38,385 nucleotides of DNA from Amycolatopsis thailandensis (lineage in GTDB: Bacteria > Actinomycetota > Actinomycetes > Mycobacteriales > Pseudonocardiaceae): contig NZ_NMQT01000080.1 in NCBI RefSeq assembly GCF_002234405.1, positions 1-38,385 on the forward strand, read 5' to 3'. The notes under the pieces were generated by a model, which was given only the letters and a program-made list of their open reading frames with translations, was not told where the DNA came from and made no database searches. Made by a program: the position numbers and the translations under genes. Positions 22,481-30,799 of this stretch are shown here, piece after piece. Position 1 is the stretch's first letter, and each line of letters begins with the position of its first letter.

Positions 22481-22771
22481 ATGGCCGGCGGGTACGAGGT
22501 GGTCCTGGAGACGATCGGCGCCGCGTCAGACGCGGCGAAACGGGCTTCGGACGACATCGGGCAGGTGGCCTTGGCGGCCACCCTCGCCGACGTCGCGGCG
22601 GGCCTGCCGGGCGGGGCCTCGGGTGAAGCGGCCCGGTTGCTCGCGGACGCCTGGGGCCGCGCGGTGCCGGGCTGGGCCGCGAACACCTCGGACTACGCCG
22701 CGCGACTCGACGAAGCGGCCGTCCGCTACCGCTCGAACGAGCTGGCGGCCTCACGGGAACTTCCCGTCTGA
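22481..22771 (+). CDS. EspC-like small helical protein with YxxxE tail
   Basis: 96 aa, mostly helical and alanine-rich, with the pattern LPGGASGEAARLLADAWGRAVPGWAANTSDYAARLDEAAVRY seen in ESX-1 secretion-associated (EspC/DUF2580-like) proteins. Near the C-terminus Y83-RSN-E87 matches the YxxxD/E signal of type VII secretion substrates. No WXG is present. The stop TGA overlaps the next ATG by one base, so it is coupled to the WXG-like hydrolase, reminiscent of paired ESX substrates. No ESX core gene (eccA-E) is in the window. Family assignment is by pattern. Confidence 0.6.
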   Translation: MAGGYEVVLETIGAASDAAKRASDDIGQVALAATLADVAAGLPGGASGEAARLLADAWGRAVPGWAANTSDYAARLDEAAVRYRSNELAASRELPV

Positions 22772-24300
22772 TGCTCACCTGGGGTGACGTGCGCCGGTGG
22801 GATCCGGCCGCGATCGGGCGGGTGGCCGACGCGCTCAACGACGGCTGCACCCGGATCATCGCCGCGAACGACGACGTCGAAGCCATGGCGCGCTTCACCG
22901 GCTGGACCGGGGACGCCGCCACCGCCGCGTCGACGCGGGGCGGATCGCTGACCTCCACGCTGGAACAGCTCGTGGCCGAGGCGTCCGCGGTCCGGCGGGG
23001 CGCGCACGAGGTGCAGATCGCGCTGGACCGGATCGTCGCCTTCGTGCGGGAGACCGACGAACTCGCTTCGCGACACGGCCTGCTCATCAGCGGCGGGGGC
23101 GAGATCACTTCTACCGGCGGGCCTTCGGAACCGCGGGTGAGCGCGGAACTCGCCGACCGGATCGAGCAGCTCCTGCGCCGCGCCACCGACGTCGACGCCG
23201 ATTTCGCCGACATCATGCGACGGGCCCTGCGCGGCGAGATCACCGAACAGGGTGGCACCACCCTTGCCCAGGCGGCGGACGCCGGAGCCGCGCAAAGCGG
23301 GCTGTCGATCATCGGCCCGCCGGAGAACGGCTCCCCCGGTGACAACAAGGCGTGGTGGGCGAGCCTGTCGGATACGGCGAAAGTCGCTCTGCTGCGAGGA
23401 AATCCGGGGCTCGTCGGCAATCTCGACGGCATCCCGGCGACCGATCGCGACGCCGCCAACCGCGCCGTTCTCACCCGCGAGATCGCGCGGCTTCAAGGCG
23501 ATCCCAAGCTCAAGGGCCTCGAAGCCATCCAGCAACGGCTGGACCGGTCGGATCCGCAGGCGTTCCTGCTGGGGCTGGACACCGGCGGCGACGGGAAGGC
23601 GATCGTTTCGGCGGGGAACCCCGACACGGCGGTGAACGTCGCGACGTATGTGCCGGGGACCGGTTCGGAACTGTCGAAGATCGGCGGCGATCTCAACCGT
23701 TCCGACAAGATGTGGGCCGCGGCGACGACCTCGGGCTCCCCGTCGACAGCCGTCATCACCTGGCTCGGCTACGACGCGCCGAACGAGATCACCGACGCCG
23801 CGAGCGCCGAATACGCCGACGGCGGCAAGGCGGCACTCGCCGGATTCCAAGACGGACTGCGGGAAACGCATCAAGGACCGCCGTCGCACAACACGGTGAT
23901 GGGCCACAGTTACGGCACCACCGTCGTCGGCCACGCGGCCCGGGACGGCGGTCTCGCCGCGGACGAACTCGTCTTCGTGGCGAGCCCTGGTGTCGGCGCG
24001 CACGACGTGAGCCAGCTGCACCTCGACGGGGTGGATCCGGGCGAGACCGGCAAACACGTGCACGCGACGGTCGCCGAACACGACATGATCAACCTGGCCA
24101 ACGTCGAGATCGCCGGGTACGACCTGATCCTCGGCCAGGATCCGGCCGACGCGGACTTCGGCGGGCAGGTGTTCACCTCGGCGCCGGGCACGGACGGGTG
24201 GGGCGGGTACAGCACGGAGGCGCACAGCGAATACTGGGAAGACAACAACCCGTCGCTCCGGAACCTCGGCCTGATCATCGCGGGAAAGCCCGCCTCGTGA
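22771..24300 (+). CDS. DUF1023 alpha/beta hydrolase with WXG100-like N-terminus
   Basis: 509 aa. The N-terminal 100 residues are helical with a WxG turn (GWTGDAA, residues 44-50), as in WXG100-like proteins. A middle helical region leads to the C-terminal alpha/beta hydrolase (about 280-480) with nucleophile elbow MGHSYGTTVVG (about 376-386); HAARDGGLAADELVFVASPG follows. DUF1023 proteins are actinobacterial and often lie in operons with ESX-like partners; substrates are unknown (lipase/esterase-like). No signal peptide, so export if any would be with the preceding partner. Its stop overlaps the GTG of the lipoprotein gene (GTGA). Confidence 0.82.
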   Translation: MLTWGDVRRWDPAAIGRVADALNDGCTRIIAANDDVEAMARFTGWTGDAATAASTRGGSLTSTLEQLVAEASAVRRGAHEVQIALDRIVAFVRETDELASRHGLLISGGGEITSTGGPSEPRVSAELADRIEQLLRRATDVDADFADIMRRALRGEITEQGGTTLAQAADAGAAQSGLSIIGPPENGSPGDNKAWWASLSDTAKVALLRGNPGLVGNLDGIPATDRDAANRAVLTREIARLQGDPKLKGLEAIQQRLDRSDPQAFLLGLDTGGDGKAIVSAGNPDTAVNVATYVPGTGSELSKIGGDLNRSDKMWAAATTSGSPSTAVITWLGYDAPNEITDAASAEYADGGKAALAGFQDGLRETHQGPPSHNTVMGHSYGTTVVGHAARDGGLAADELVFVASPGVGAHDVSQLHLDGVDPGETGKHVHATVAEHDMINLANVEIAGYDLILGQDPADADFGGQVFTSAPGTDGWGGYSTEAHSEYWEDNNPSLRNLGLIIAGKPAS

Positions 24301-24920
24301 AACTCACGCTCGTGACCGCTCTTCTCGTGCTCTTGTCCGCTTGTTCCCCTGGAGGTGGAGACGCCGTGAAACCGACCATCACCGAGCAAGAGGCGAAGGC
24401 AAAAGTCGAGGCCTACATCGAGGCCGCGGTCGGCGCCCTGCCCGGCACGGCGGAGCGAAAGCCGTTCACCCAGAACAGGTCCGAATGCACCGACCCCACC
24501 GACAACGGCCCCCACGGTCGCTTTGAGATTTCCGCGACCTACGAGGTGACCGGTCTCGAACCGGCGCGATTCGCGGAGTACTTCGACGCCATCGTCGAGT
24601 GGATGTCTGCGCATGACTTCAAGGTCCTGACGGATTCGCGGCCGAAGGACCAGTACGTGTTCGTCAGGAACAACGCAGACGCCTTCGACATGTCCATCCA
24701 GGCGAACGATCTCGGCAAGTTCTACATCGGCGCGACCTCACCCTGTGTCTGGCCGAACGGCACCCCCGAACCCCAGGCGCTCGAAGCCGACCAACCCGAA
24801 CAGCCGGTCGCCGCTCCCCCGGAGCCCGAACCGGAACCGTCGCGCAAGCCGCGTCGCGCCCCCGTCGACGACGAGGACTTCGCCCAGACGAACTGGACCG
24901 ACGGCGGCACCTCCTACTGA
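24297..24920 (+). CDS. Lipoprotein, third gene of the DUF1023 operon
   Basis: 207 aa. Signal peptide with a canonical lipobox (LLSAC, Cys16). The mature domain (about 30-165) has alternating beta/helix character with cysteines in SECTDPT and SPCVWPNG, and ends in a proline/glutamate-rich tail (PEPEPEPSRKPRR) with an acidic end. I do not recognise the family. Overlap with the hydrolase by GTGA indicates translational coupling; it may be the surface partner or immunity-type lipoprotein of the hydrolase (inference). A hairpin follows its stop. Confidence 0.75.
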   Translation: MKLTLVTALLVLLSACSPGGGDAVKPTITEQEAKAKVEAYIEAAVGALPGTAERKPFTQNRSECTDPTDNGPHGRFEISATYEVTGLEPARFAEYFDAIVEWMSAHDFKVLTDSRPKDQYVFVRNNADAFDMSIQANDLGKFYIGATSPCVWPNGTPEPQALEADQPEQPVAAPPEPEPEPSRKPRRAPVDDEDFAQTNWTDGGTSY

Positions 24921-24933
24921 GCCCGAAGCTTCG

Positions 24934-24990
24934 ATGTCCCCAATGTGGCATTGGGGGCGTTGGGCGTCCCCAATGTCACATTGGGGACAT
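24934..24990. terminator. CCCCAATGTGG-family hairpin ending the DUF1023 operon
   Basis: 14-bp arms (24934-24947 / 24977-24990), each with a nested CCCCAATG/CATTGGGG-type repeat. It shares the sequence between the arms (GGCGTTGGGCGTCCCCAATG) with the 17.4-kb relative. Confidence 0.7.
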
Positions 24991-25044
24991 CCGGCACGCG
25001 ACCAGCGGCTGGGAAAACCGGTCGACCCGCGGGGAGTCGGCCTC

Positions 25045-25050
25045 TACCCT
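25045..25050 (+). promoter_or_regulatory. -10 element of the EamA transporter gene
   Basis: TACCCT, exactly 6 nt before the GTG at 25057. Confidence 0.5.
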
Positions 25051-25056
25051 CCGGCC

Positions 25057-26028
25057 GTGACCGCCGAACTCGCCGCCGCCCCCACCCAGCACGTCGCGCA
25101 TCGCGGCCGGGGGATCACGCTGATCCTGCTCGCCGCGCTCTTCTTCGGGACCTCGGGGGTGCTGGGCAAACCGGCGATGCAGGCGGGACTGTCGCCGGAG
25201 CAGGTCGCGGCGATCCGCATCGGGCTGTCGGCGATCGTCCTCCTCGCGCTCGTCGCCGTTTTCCGGCCGAAGCTGCTCAGGGTGACGAAACGCGAGTGGC
25301 CGTTGCTGCTGGCGTACGGTTCGCTCGGCGTCGCCGGCGTCCAGCTCATGTACTTCCTCGCGGCGGGCCGGATCCCGGTCGGGATCGCGATCCTGCTCGA
25401 GTTCACTTCACCGGTGCTGATCGCGCTGTGGGTGCGGTTCGTGCGGCGGGTGCGGTTGCCGAGGGCGATGTGGGCGGGGATCGCGCTGGCGATGACCGGG
25501 CTCGTGCTGGTCGCGCAGGTCTGGGAGGGCCTCAGCCTGGACGTCGTCGGGCTGCTCGCCGGGCTGGGCGCGGCGGTCTGTTCGGCGGGCTACTTCCTAC
25601 TCGGCGAACGCGGCGTCGCCGACCGGGATCCGCTCGGCATGGTCACCTGGGGGATGACGATCGGCGCGGTCCTGGTGTGCGCGGTCGCCCCGCCGTGGAC
25701 GATTCCGTGGGCAGTCCTCGGCGAAGCGACGGCTTTCGGGCCTTGGGAGCCGCCGGTGTGGTCGCTGCTGGTCGCGCTGGTGCTGATCGCGACCGTCATC
25801 GCCTACGCGACGGGCATGGCGGCACTGCGGCATCTGCCGGCGTCGGTGGCGAGCGTCGTGGGGCTGGTGGAGCCGCTGATCGCCGCGGCCGCCGCCTGGC
25901 TGCTGCTCGGCGAGGCGCTCAGCTGGATCCAGGCCGCGGGCGCGGTCGTCCTGTTGACCGGCGCGTACATCGTCCAGTTGACCACGAACGTGGTCCAGAC
26001 GGACTCAACCGTTCTGGAGGCCCCGTAG
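25057..26028 (+). CDS. EamA/DMT-superfamily transporter
   Basis: 323 aa with ten predicted membrane helices in two EamA repeats: GITLILLAALFFGTSGVLGKPAM at the start of the first, and VGLLAGLGAAVCSAGYFLLGERGV at the start of the second. The typical ending is PASVASVVGLVEPLIAAAAAWLLLGEALSWIQAAGAVVLLTGAY. Such proteins export amino acids or metabolites; the substrate is not readable. Start GTG at 25057 from the TACCCT box. The last 24 bp overlap the convergent DUF305 gene. Confidence 0.9.
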   Translation: MTAELAAAPTQHVAHRGRGITLILLAALFFGTSGVLGKPAMQAGLSPEQVAAIRIGLSAIVLLALVAVFRPKLLRVTKREWPLLLAYGSLGVAGVQLMYFLAAGRIPVGIAILLEFTSPVLIALWVRFVRRVRLPRAMWAGIALAMTGLVLVAQVWEGLSLDVVGLLAGLGAAVCSAGYFLLGERGVADRDPLGMVTWGMTIGAVLVCAVAPPWTIPWAVLGEATAFGPWEPPVWSLLVALVLIATVIAYATGMAALRHLPASVASVVGLVEPLIAAAAAWLLLGEALSWIQAAGAVVLLTGAYIVQLTTNVVQTDSTVLEAP

Positions 26029-26604
26029 GTCGCTGATCTCCTGCTGCTGCGAACGCGAAGTCGTCGCGGCGAGATCGCGGGCGTCGGGGTTGCGGCCGTG
26101 CTGGGTTTCGGTGTCGGCGATGCGGACGCCCGCCTCGCGCTGGCGCAGCAGCCGCGCGACGAACTGGCGGTCGAAGTCCTTTCCGGACAGTCCGGCCAGC
26201 TCCGCCATGTCGTTCGGGCCGACGTACCCGTCGCGCTGGACGTGCTCCATGTTCGGGTCGTCCGGCGCGGGCTGGCCCCAGGACTCGATGAGCCCGGAAA
26301 GCCGCGCGATCTCCGGCTCGTGGGTGTCGATGATCCGCTTCGCGAGCGCTTTCAGCTGCGCGTTCCCCGCGCGGGATTCCGCCAATGACGCCAGATCGAC
26401 GCCCTGCTGGTGATGCGCGAGGGCCTGCCGCGCGAACGTGAGGTCGGCGTCGTTGAACGGAACGGCCGCCTGCTGCGCCATGGGTGACGACCCGGGAGGA
26501 GCCGTCTGTGCCTGGGGCGCCGCGTCCGAGCAGCCCGCGAGCACGACGGCGGCCAGGGCGGTGGCCAGAACGGCGGGCAGGGATCGGACGACGGCGTGCG
26601 GCAT
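26005..26604 (-). CDS. DUF305 family lipoprotein
   Basis: 199 aa. Signal peptide with lipobox VLAGC (Cys25). The four-helix DUF305 domain is seen in FARQALAHHQQGVDLASLAESRAGNAQLKALAKRIIDTHEPEIARLSGLIESWG. This family has a ferritin-like arrangement and is often linked to metal or copper stress, but the His-His pair is the only candidate ligand noted. ATG at 26604 follows GAGGAG. Upstream (26630-26659) is a direct repeat of GGAGGTGCC(T)AGGTT, a possible operator. Confidence 0.85.
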   Translation of the reverse strand: MPHAVVRSLPAVLATALAAVVLAGCSDAAPQAQTAPPGSSPMAQQAAVPFNDADLTFARQALAHHQQGVDLASLAESRAGNAQLKALAKRIIDTHEPEIARLSGLIESWGQPAPDDPNMEHVQRDGYVGPNDMAELAGLSGKDFDRQFVARLLRQREAGVRIADTETQHGRNPDARDLAATTSRSQQQEISDLRGLQNG

Positions 26605-26629
26605 CGAAGAGCTCCTCGGAACGCGCGGT

Positions 26630-26659
26630 GGAGGTGCCAGGTTTGGAGGTGCCTAGGTT
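26630..26659. repeat. 15-bp direct repeat upstream of the DUF305 gene
   Basis: GGAGGTGCCAGGTT (26630-26643) and GGAGGTGCCTAGGTT (26645-26659) lie 26-55 bp upstream of the DUF305 ATG, in its promoter or leader region. Tandem copies 15 bp apart could bind a regulator; chance duplication is equally possible. Confidence 0.45.
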
Positions 26660-26772
26660 GGCAGAGTCCACTTCGGCCTGTTCACCGGGGGTTGCGCAAA
26701 CACTTTTCCTCAGGCGCTTGCGGTGCGACAATCCCGCGATCCGCCGTCACTCCGACAGGAGGTAACCGCGAA

Positions 26773-28194
26773 ATGGGCGCAGAGATCACCCCCGAACGGA
26801 CGACCGAGCGGGCGGGCCTGCGCCCGGACCTGCGGCAACGCCACGTCCGCATGATCGCGCTCGGCGGGATCATCGGCGCCAGCCTGTTCATCGGCAGCGG
26901 CGCGGTCGTCCACACCGTCGGTCCCGCGGCCGTCCTCTCCTACGCCATCGGCGGTTTGATCGTCGTGCTGGTGATGCGGATGCTGGGCGAAATGGCGACC
27001 GCCGCGCCGTCACAGGGTTCCTTCATGGAATACGCGCGGACGTCGCTCGGCGGCTGGGCGGGCTTCACCGTCGGCTGGCTGTACTGGTACTTCTGGGTCG
27101 GCGTGGTCGCGTTTGAGGCCGTCGCCGGGGCGAAGATCCTCCAGACCTGGATTCCCGTTGTGCCGCAATGGATCTTCTCGCTGGTTCTGATGCTGCTGCT
27201 GACCGCGACCAACCTCGCCTCGGCCCGGTCGTTCGGGGAGACGGAGTTCTGGCTCGCGTCGGTCAAGATCGCCACGATCGTGGTGTTCCTGGTGGTGGGC
27301 ATCCTGTTCGTGCTCGGGGCCTGGCCCGGCGGGTCGTTCTCGGTCGGCAACATCGCGCAGGACGGCTTCCTCGCCAACGGCCCGTTCTCGGTGGTGCACG
27401 GCGTGGTGATCGTAGTCTTCTCCTACTTCGGCGCGGAGATCGTCACCATCGCCGCCGCCGAATCCCGGGAGCCCGAAACGGCCGTGCGCAAGGCGACCTC
27501 GTCGATCGTCTGGCGGGTCATCGTGTTCTACGTCGGATCCGTGACACTGCTGGTGATGATCACCGGCTGGCGGGACATCCCGACCACGACGAGCCCGTTC
27601 GCCGCCGCGTTCGGCCGGTTCGGCATCCCCGCCGCCGAGACGATCGTCAGCGCGGTGGTGCTGACGGCCGTGCTTTCGGTGCTGAATTCGGGGCTGTACA
27701 CCGCTTCCCGCATGCTGTTCGCGTTGCACGGCAACGGCTGGGCGCCGAAGTGGATCGCCGACACGAACCGGCGCGGCGTGCCGTGGAAGGCGATCCTGGT
27801 GTCCACTTCGGTCGGTTACGTGGCCGTGGTGATGAATTTCGTGTCACCGGACAAGATCTTCTACTTCATCATCAACTCCGCCGGCGCGGTCGCGTTGTTC
27901 GTCTACGCGATCATCGCGGGTTCGCAGTTGCGGATGCGGCGCCGTCTGGAAGCCGAAGCACCGGAACGGCTGAAACTGCGCATGTGGGGCTATCCCTGGC
28001 TGAGCTGGCTCACCCTCGCCGGGACGCTGGCGGTGGTCGCGTCGATGCTGTTCGTGGACGCGGACACCCGCGCCCAGCTGTACCTGAGCCTGATCAGCCT
28101 GGCGGTGATCCTCGGCGTCTACTTCATCCAGCGCCGGCGATCCGGCCGAGAGCCCCGTAAAACACCTCACCGATCTTCGCGGGATCACGACTGA
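26773..28194 (+). CDS. Amino acid permease (APC family, GABA/aromatic type)
   Basis: 473 aa, about twelve membrane helices. The start LRQRHVRMIALGGIIGASLFIGSGAVVHTVGPAA and the segment EMATAAPSQGSFMEYARTSLGGWAGFTVGWLYWYFW are typical of the AAT branch (GabP, AroP, CycA-like) of APC permeases. Substrate not determinable. ATG at 26773 has AGGAGG 10 nt upstream. The hydrophilic C-terminal tail is encoded in a 71-bp overlap with the convergent VWA-protein gene. Confidence 0.9.
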   Translation: MGAEITPERTTERAGLRPDLRQRHVRMIALGGIIGASLFIGSGAVVHTVGPAAVLSYAIGGLIVVLVMRMLGEMATAAPSQGSFMEYARTSLGGWAGFTVGWLYWYFWVGVVAFEAVAGAKILQTWIPVVPQWIFSLVLMLLLTATNLASARSFGETEFWLASVKIATIVVFLVVGILFVLGAWPGGSFSVGNIAQDGFLANGPFSVVHGVVIVVFSYFGAEIVTIAAAESREPETAVRKATSSIVWRVIVFYVGSVTLLVMITGWRDIPTTTSPFAAAFGRFGIPAAETIVSAVVLTAVLSVLNSGLYTASRMLFALHGNGWAPKWIADTNRRGVPWKAILVSTSVGYVAVVMNFVSPDKIFYFIINSAGAVALFVYAIIAGSQLRMRRRLEAEAPERLKLRMWGYPWLSWLTLAGTLAVVASMLFVDADTRAQLYLSLISLAVILGVYFIQRRRSGREPRKTPHRSSRDHD

Positions 28195-29683
28195 GGAAGA
28201 CCTGGCCACCGGCGGGCGCGACGATCTGCGCGAGTTCGGTCTCGTCGGCCTCCGGGCCGATCCCGATGGCGATCAACGGCACCGGACGGTCCGGGTCACG
28301 CAGTTTCCCCAGTTCCGCCATCAGGTTCTCGCGACTGACACCGCCGGGATCGGTGTTGCGGCCGTCGGTCATGACGATCACGAGGTTCAGCTTCCCCTGC
28401 GCCCATTCCTTGCGTGCCAGGCGATAGACGTCGAGGACACTGTCGTAGAGCCCGGTCTGCCCGTCCGGGACGGCGCGGACGGCGCGCAGCCGGTCCACCG
28501 CGGCCAGCTGGTCCCCGACCGGCGCCATCGGCAGGATCTCCCGGTAGTCGCGTTCACCGTCCATTTTGGTCGCGAAGGCCAGGAAACGGATCTGTGACGT
28601 GGGTTTGAACAAGTGCAGCGCGTTCTCCGCCGCCTCCAGCGTGATCCGCAGCCGGGACTCGCCGGTGCCCGGGACGGGCGCGCTCATCGATCCGGAGACG
28701 TCGATGAGCACTTGGGCCCGCGCGCTCACGTTCACCCCGGCCCACTGGCTGAGCGCTTTGTCGACCTCGGTGGCGGCCGGGATCTCGGCGCTGCGCTGCC
28801 CTTGCGCCTCGACGCGCTGATCGGTTTCGGCCAGCCGCAACGCCTGCCCGCCCGGAGCGCGGAGACCGGACCGAGTGCTGGTCGCCGAACCCTGGAGCAG
28901 GGCACGTTTCAGCGCGGCGACAGCCCTGCCCTGGTGCTCGTTCGCGCCCGCGATCTCCACGAACGGGTAGTCGAGCGACAGGGCCGAGGGCGAATACGCG
29001 GCCACCAGCGCGGTCTCGCCGGCGGTGAGCTCCGCATTGTGCCGCAGCACCGCGTTCTCCGACGCGGGGTACACCGTCGCGCCGGAGGTGGTGGCGGCGA
29101 ACTTCCGGAGCAGGGCACTGTACGCGCCGGTGGGGTCCGTGGTGTCACCGGCGACATCGCGGAGCGCCAGCAGCGCGGAAACGCCGACGGGGTCGCGGAC
29201 CGGATCCGGCATACCGGCCGCGATTCCGGGGCTGCCGAGCACTTCCGGCCAGGTCAGCGGTTTACGGGGCCAGCCGAGCCCCTTCGCGATCGGCTCCGCG
29301 ACCGCGAGCACCACCGGCGAACTCGCCACCGACGGGCCGGACACGGGGACCCCGTCGGCACGCCGCAGGAACAGCGTCGAGGACGGGATCCAGGCTTGAG
29401 GGCGGGGCGCGGTTCCGGACAGCTCGTCCGCCACCTGGAGGGATTCCCTGGCCTGGACGTCGAAGGCGACACAATCGAGCTTGAGGTCGCGGGCGGTCCG
29501 CGTGACGGCGGGGGCGATGTCCGGCGACGCGGCGACGATCACCCGGGCGGGCTCACAGCCCGGATCGGACCGCGCCACGGCGACGGCCACCCAGGTGGCC
29601 GCGCCGAGCACGGCGGCCAGCGCGAGCGCCAGCAGCGGGAGCAGCATCCGTCTTCGGGTCCGGGCGGTGGTGTGGCGTCCCAT
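28124..29683 (-). CDS. Membrane-anchored substrate-binding / VWA domain protein
   Basis: 519 aa. An N-terminal membrane anchor (about 13-37) precedes a type 2 periplasmic-binding fold (residues about 45-290; RVIVAASPDIAPAVTR, PSSTLFLRR, VVLAVAEPIAKGLGWP). A C-terminal von Willebrand A domain has a complete MIDAS: DVSGSMS near 328, TGLYDS, and MTDGRNTD. This two-domain architecture is frequent in actinobacteria and is probably extracytoplasmic; its ligand is unknown. ATG at 29683 with GGGAGA upstream is preferred over the ATG at 29707. Confidence 0.87.
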   Translation of the reverse strand: MGRHTTARTRRRMLLPLLALALAAVLGAATWVAVAVARSDPGCEPARVIVAASPDIAPAVTRTARDLKLDCVAFDVQARESLQVADELSGTAPRPQAWIPSSTLFLRRADGVPVSGPSVASSPVVLAVAEPIAKGLGWPRKPLTWPEVLGSPGIAAGMPDPVRDPVGVSALLALRDVAGDTTDPTGAYSALLRKFAATTSGATVYPASENAVLRHNAELTAGETALVAAYSPSALSLDYPFVEIAGANEHQGRAVAALKRALLQGSATSTRSGLRAPGGQALRLAETDQRVEAQGQRSAEIPAATEVDKALSQWAGVNVSARAQVLIDVSGSMSAPVPGTGESRLRITLEAAENALHLFKPTSQIRFLAFATKMDGERDYREILPMAPVGDQLAAVDRLRAVRAVPDGQTGLYDSVLDVYRLARKEWAQGKLNLVIVMTDGRNTDPGGVSRENLMAELGKLRDPDRPVPLIAIGIGPEADETELAQIVAPAGGQVFLSRDPAKIGEVFYGALGRIAGAG

Positions 29684-29855
29684 CGGCTCTCCCGGCATGG
29701 GGCTCAAGGAGCGTCCGAGGGTACGCCGCCCGCCCCCCTAGGGGAAGGCTGCGACTTTCGTCGTAGCCGAACCCTACCGAGGCGGGAGGTTTCCGGAAGT
29801 GGGTCACGGAACACTTGCCCCGTAAGGAAAGCACTCGAAACCGGGGGAAACAGTG

Positions 29856-29960
29856 ATGAACCGGCCCACCCGTGCGGAACAGCGCAAAGCCCGCAACGCC
29901 CTCTTCGGTCAGGCGGTCATGATCGCCTTCGCCCTGCTCCTCGCGGCGGCGATCCGTTAG
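29856..29960 (+). CDS. Small membrane protein, 34 aa
   Basis: MNRPTRAEQRKARNALFGQA followed by a hydrophobic run (VMIAFALLLAAAIR): a basic amphipathic start plus a single membrane helix. The GTG immediately before and a GGGGGA upstream support translation. Its stop overlaps the 3' end of the convergent pentapeptide-repeat gene by 4 bp. It sits divergently from the VWA gene. No family recognised; size and layout resemble single-span membrane microproteins. Confidence 0.5.
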   Translation: MNRPTRAEQRKARNALFGQAVMIAFALLLAAAIR

Positions 29961-30733
29961 TCCTTTCGCGGCACGAGCCGCCCCTGCCCGACCGGTGAAG
30001 CCACCCAGACCTGCCACGGGGACGGCCAGGAATCCGCGGCGCGCGGCCGCTCCACCCGCGCGCCGTCGAAGTCCACGCGGTCTTCGAACTCGGCCTCGGC
30101 GAAGGTGGTCGTCCCGCTGAACATCGCCTCGGCGAAGCTGGTGAACCGGGGGAAGGCGGCCGCGCGGAAATCGGTGGTGCCGGTGAACCACACCCTGTCG
30201 AAGTTGGCGAAACGCCGGAACCGGGCACCGTGGAAGTCCCCGCCGGCGATCACTCCGTCACGGAAGTCGGCACCGCTGAGGTCACAGTCCGCGAAGTCCG
30301 GCTCGACGAGGACCGCGTCCTGGAGATCCAGCTCCTCCCGGTGTTCGAGGCCACCGGATCGCCGGAGACACCGGGTCAGCAGGCCTTGCGCGGCCCGCCG
30401 GATCACGAACTCGTCCTCGTCCTCGACCGGGAATTTGAACGGCTTGCGCAGGTAGGTGCAGGTCAGCTCGATGGCGTCTTCGCGCGCGTCAGATTCTTCG
30501 CGTACGTACCGCTCCAGGTCCGCGAAGCTCGCGAGGCGCTCTGCGGCGTCCTCGCTGTCCATCTTCTCGACGACGCGTTCCCAGCGATCCCGCCGGAGCC
30601 CGGCGGCGATCTGCTCGGGCCGCGCCCGCCGGTCACGACGGACGCCCTCGACCGCTATGCGGCCCACGTAGACCAAGCCCACCCCGAGCGCGACGCCCGC
30701 GAGCGCCGCCACCACATGCACCCCCACCATCAT
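29957..30733 (-). CDS. Membrane-anchored pentapeptide-repeat protein
   Basis: 258 aa. An N-terminal membrane helix (about 3-25) is followed by a charged helical region (30-110) and then A(D/N)LXX-type pentapeptide repeats at about 135-228: DLQDAVLVEPDFADCDLSGADF, then GDFHGARFRRFANFDRVWF, TDFRAAAF, TSFAEAMFSGTTTFAEAEF. These fold as a right-handed beta-helix. Function unknown; the cell-surface or inner-face location is unsettled. The start ATG at 30733 lies 6 nt after CATAAT. Confidence 0.85.
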   Translation of the reverse strand: MMVGVHVVAALAGVALGVGLVYVGRIAVEGVRRDRRARPEQIAAGLRRDRWERVVEKMDSEDAAERLASFADLERYVREESDAREDAIELTCTYLRKPFKFPVEDEDEFVIRRAAQGLLTRCLRRSGGLEHREELDLQDAVLVEPDFADCDLSGADFRDGVIAGGDFHGARFRRFANFDRVWFTGTTDFRAAAFPRFTSFAEAMFSGTTTFAEAEFEDRVDFDGARVERPRAADSWPSPWQVWVASPVGQGRLVPRKD

Positions 30734-30739
30734 GGGGCG

Positions 30740-30745
30740 ATTATG
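30740..30745 (-). promoter_or_regulatory. -10 element of the pentapeptide gene
   Basis: CATAAT on the minus strand, 6 nt before the ATG. Confidence 0.45.
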
Positions 30746-30750
30746 CGCGC

Positions 30751-30786
30751 GAAGGCCCCTTCACTCGACTGAGTAAAGGGGCCTTC
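30751..30786 (-). terminator. Terminator downstream of rnj
   Basis: GAAGGCCCCTT (30751-30761) and AAGGGGCCTTC (30776-30786) form an 11-bp stem with an inner CTC/GAG, 14 nt past the rnj stop. Confidence 0.7.
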
Positions 30787-30799
30787 ACGTGCGTTCGAA

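Noticed and set aside
22441..24920. Complete type VII secretion locus
   Set aside because: No eccB/C/D/E, mycosin or canonical EsxA/B pair is present; only substrate-like genes.
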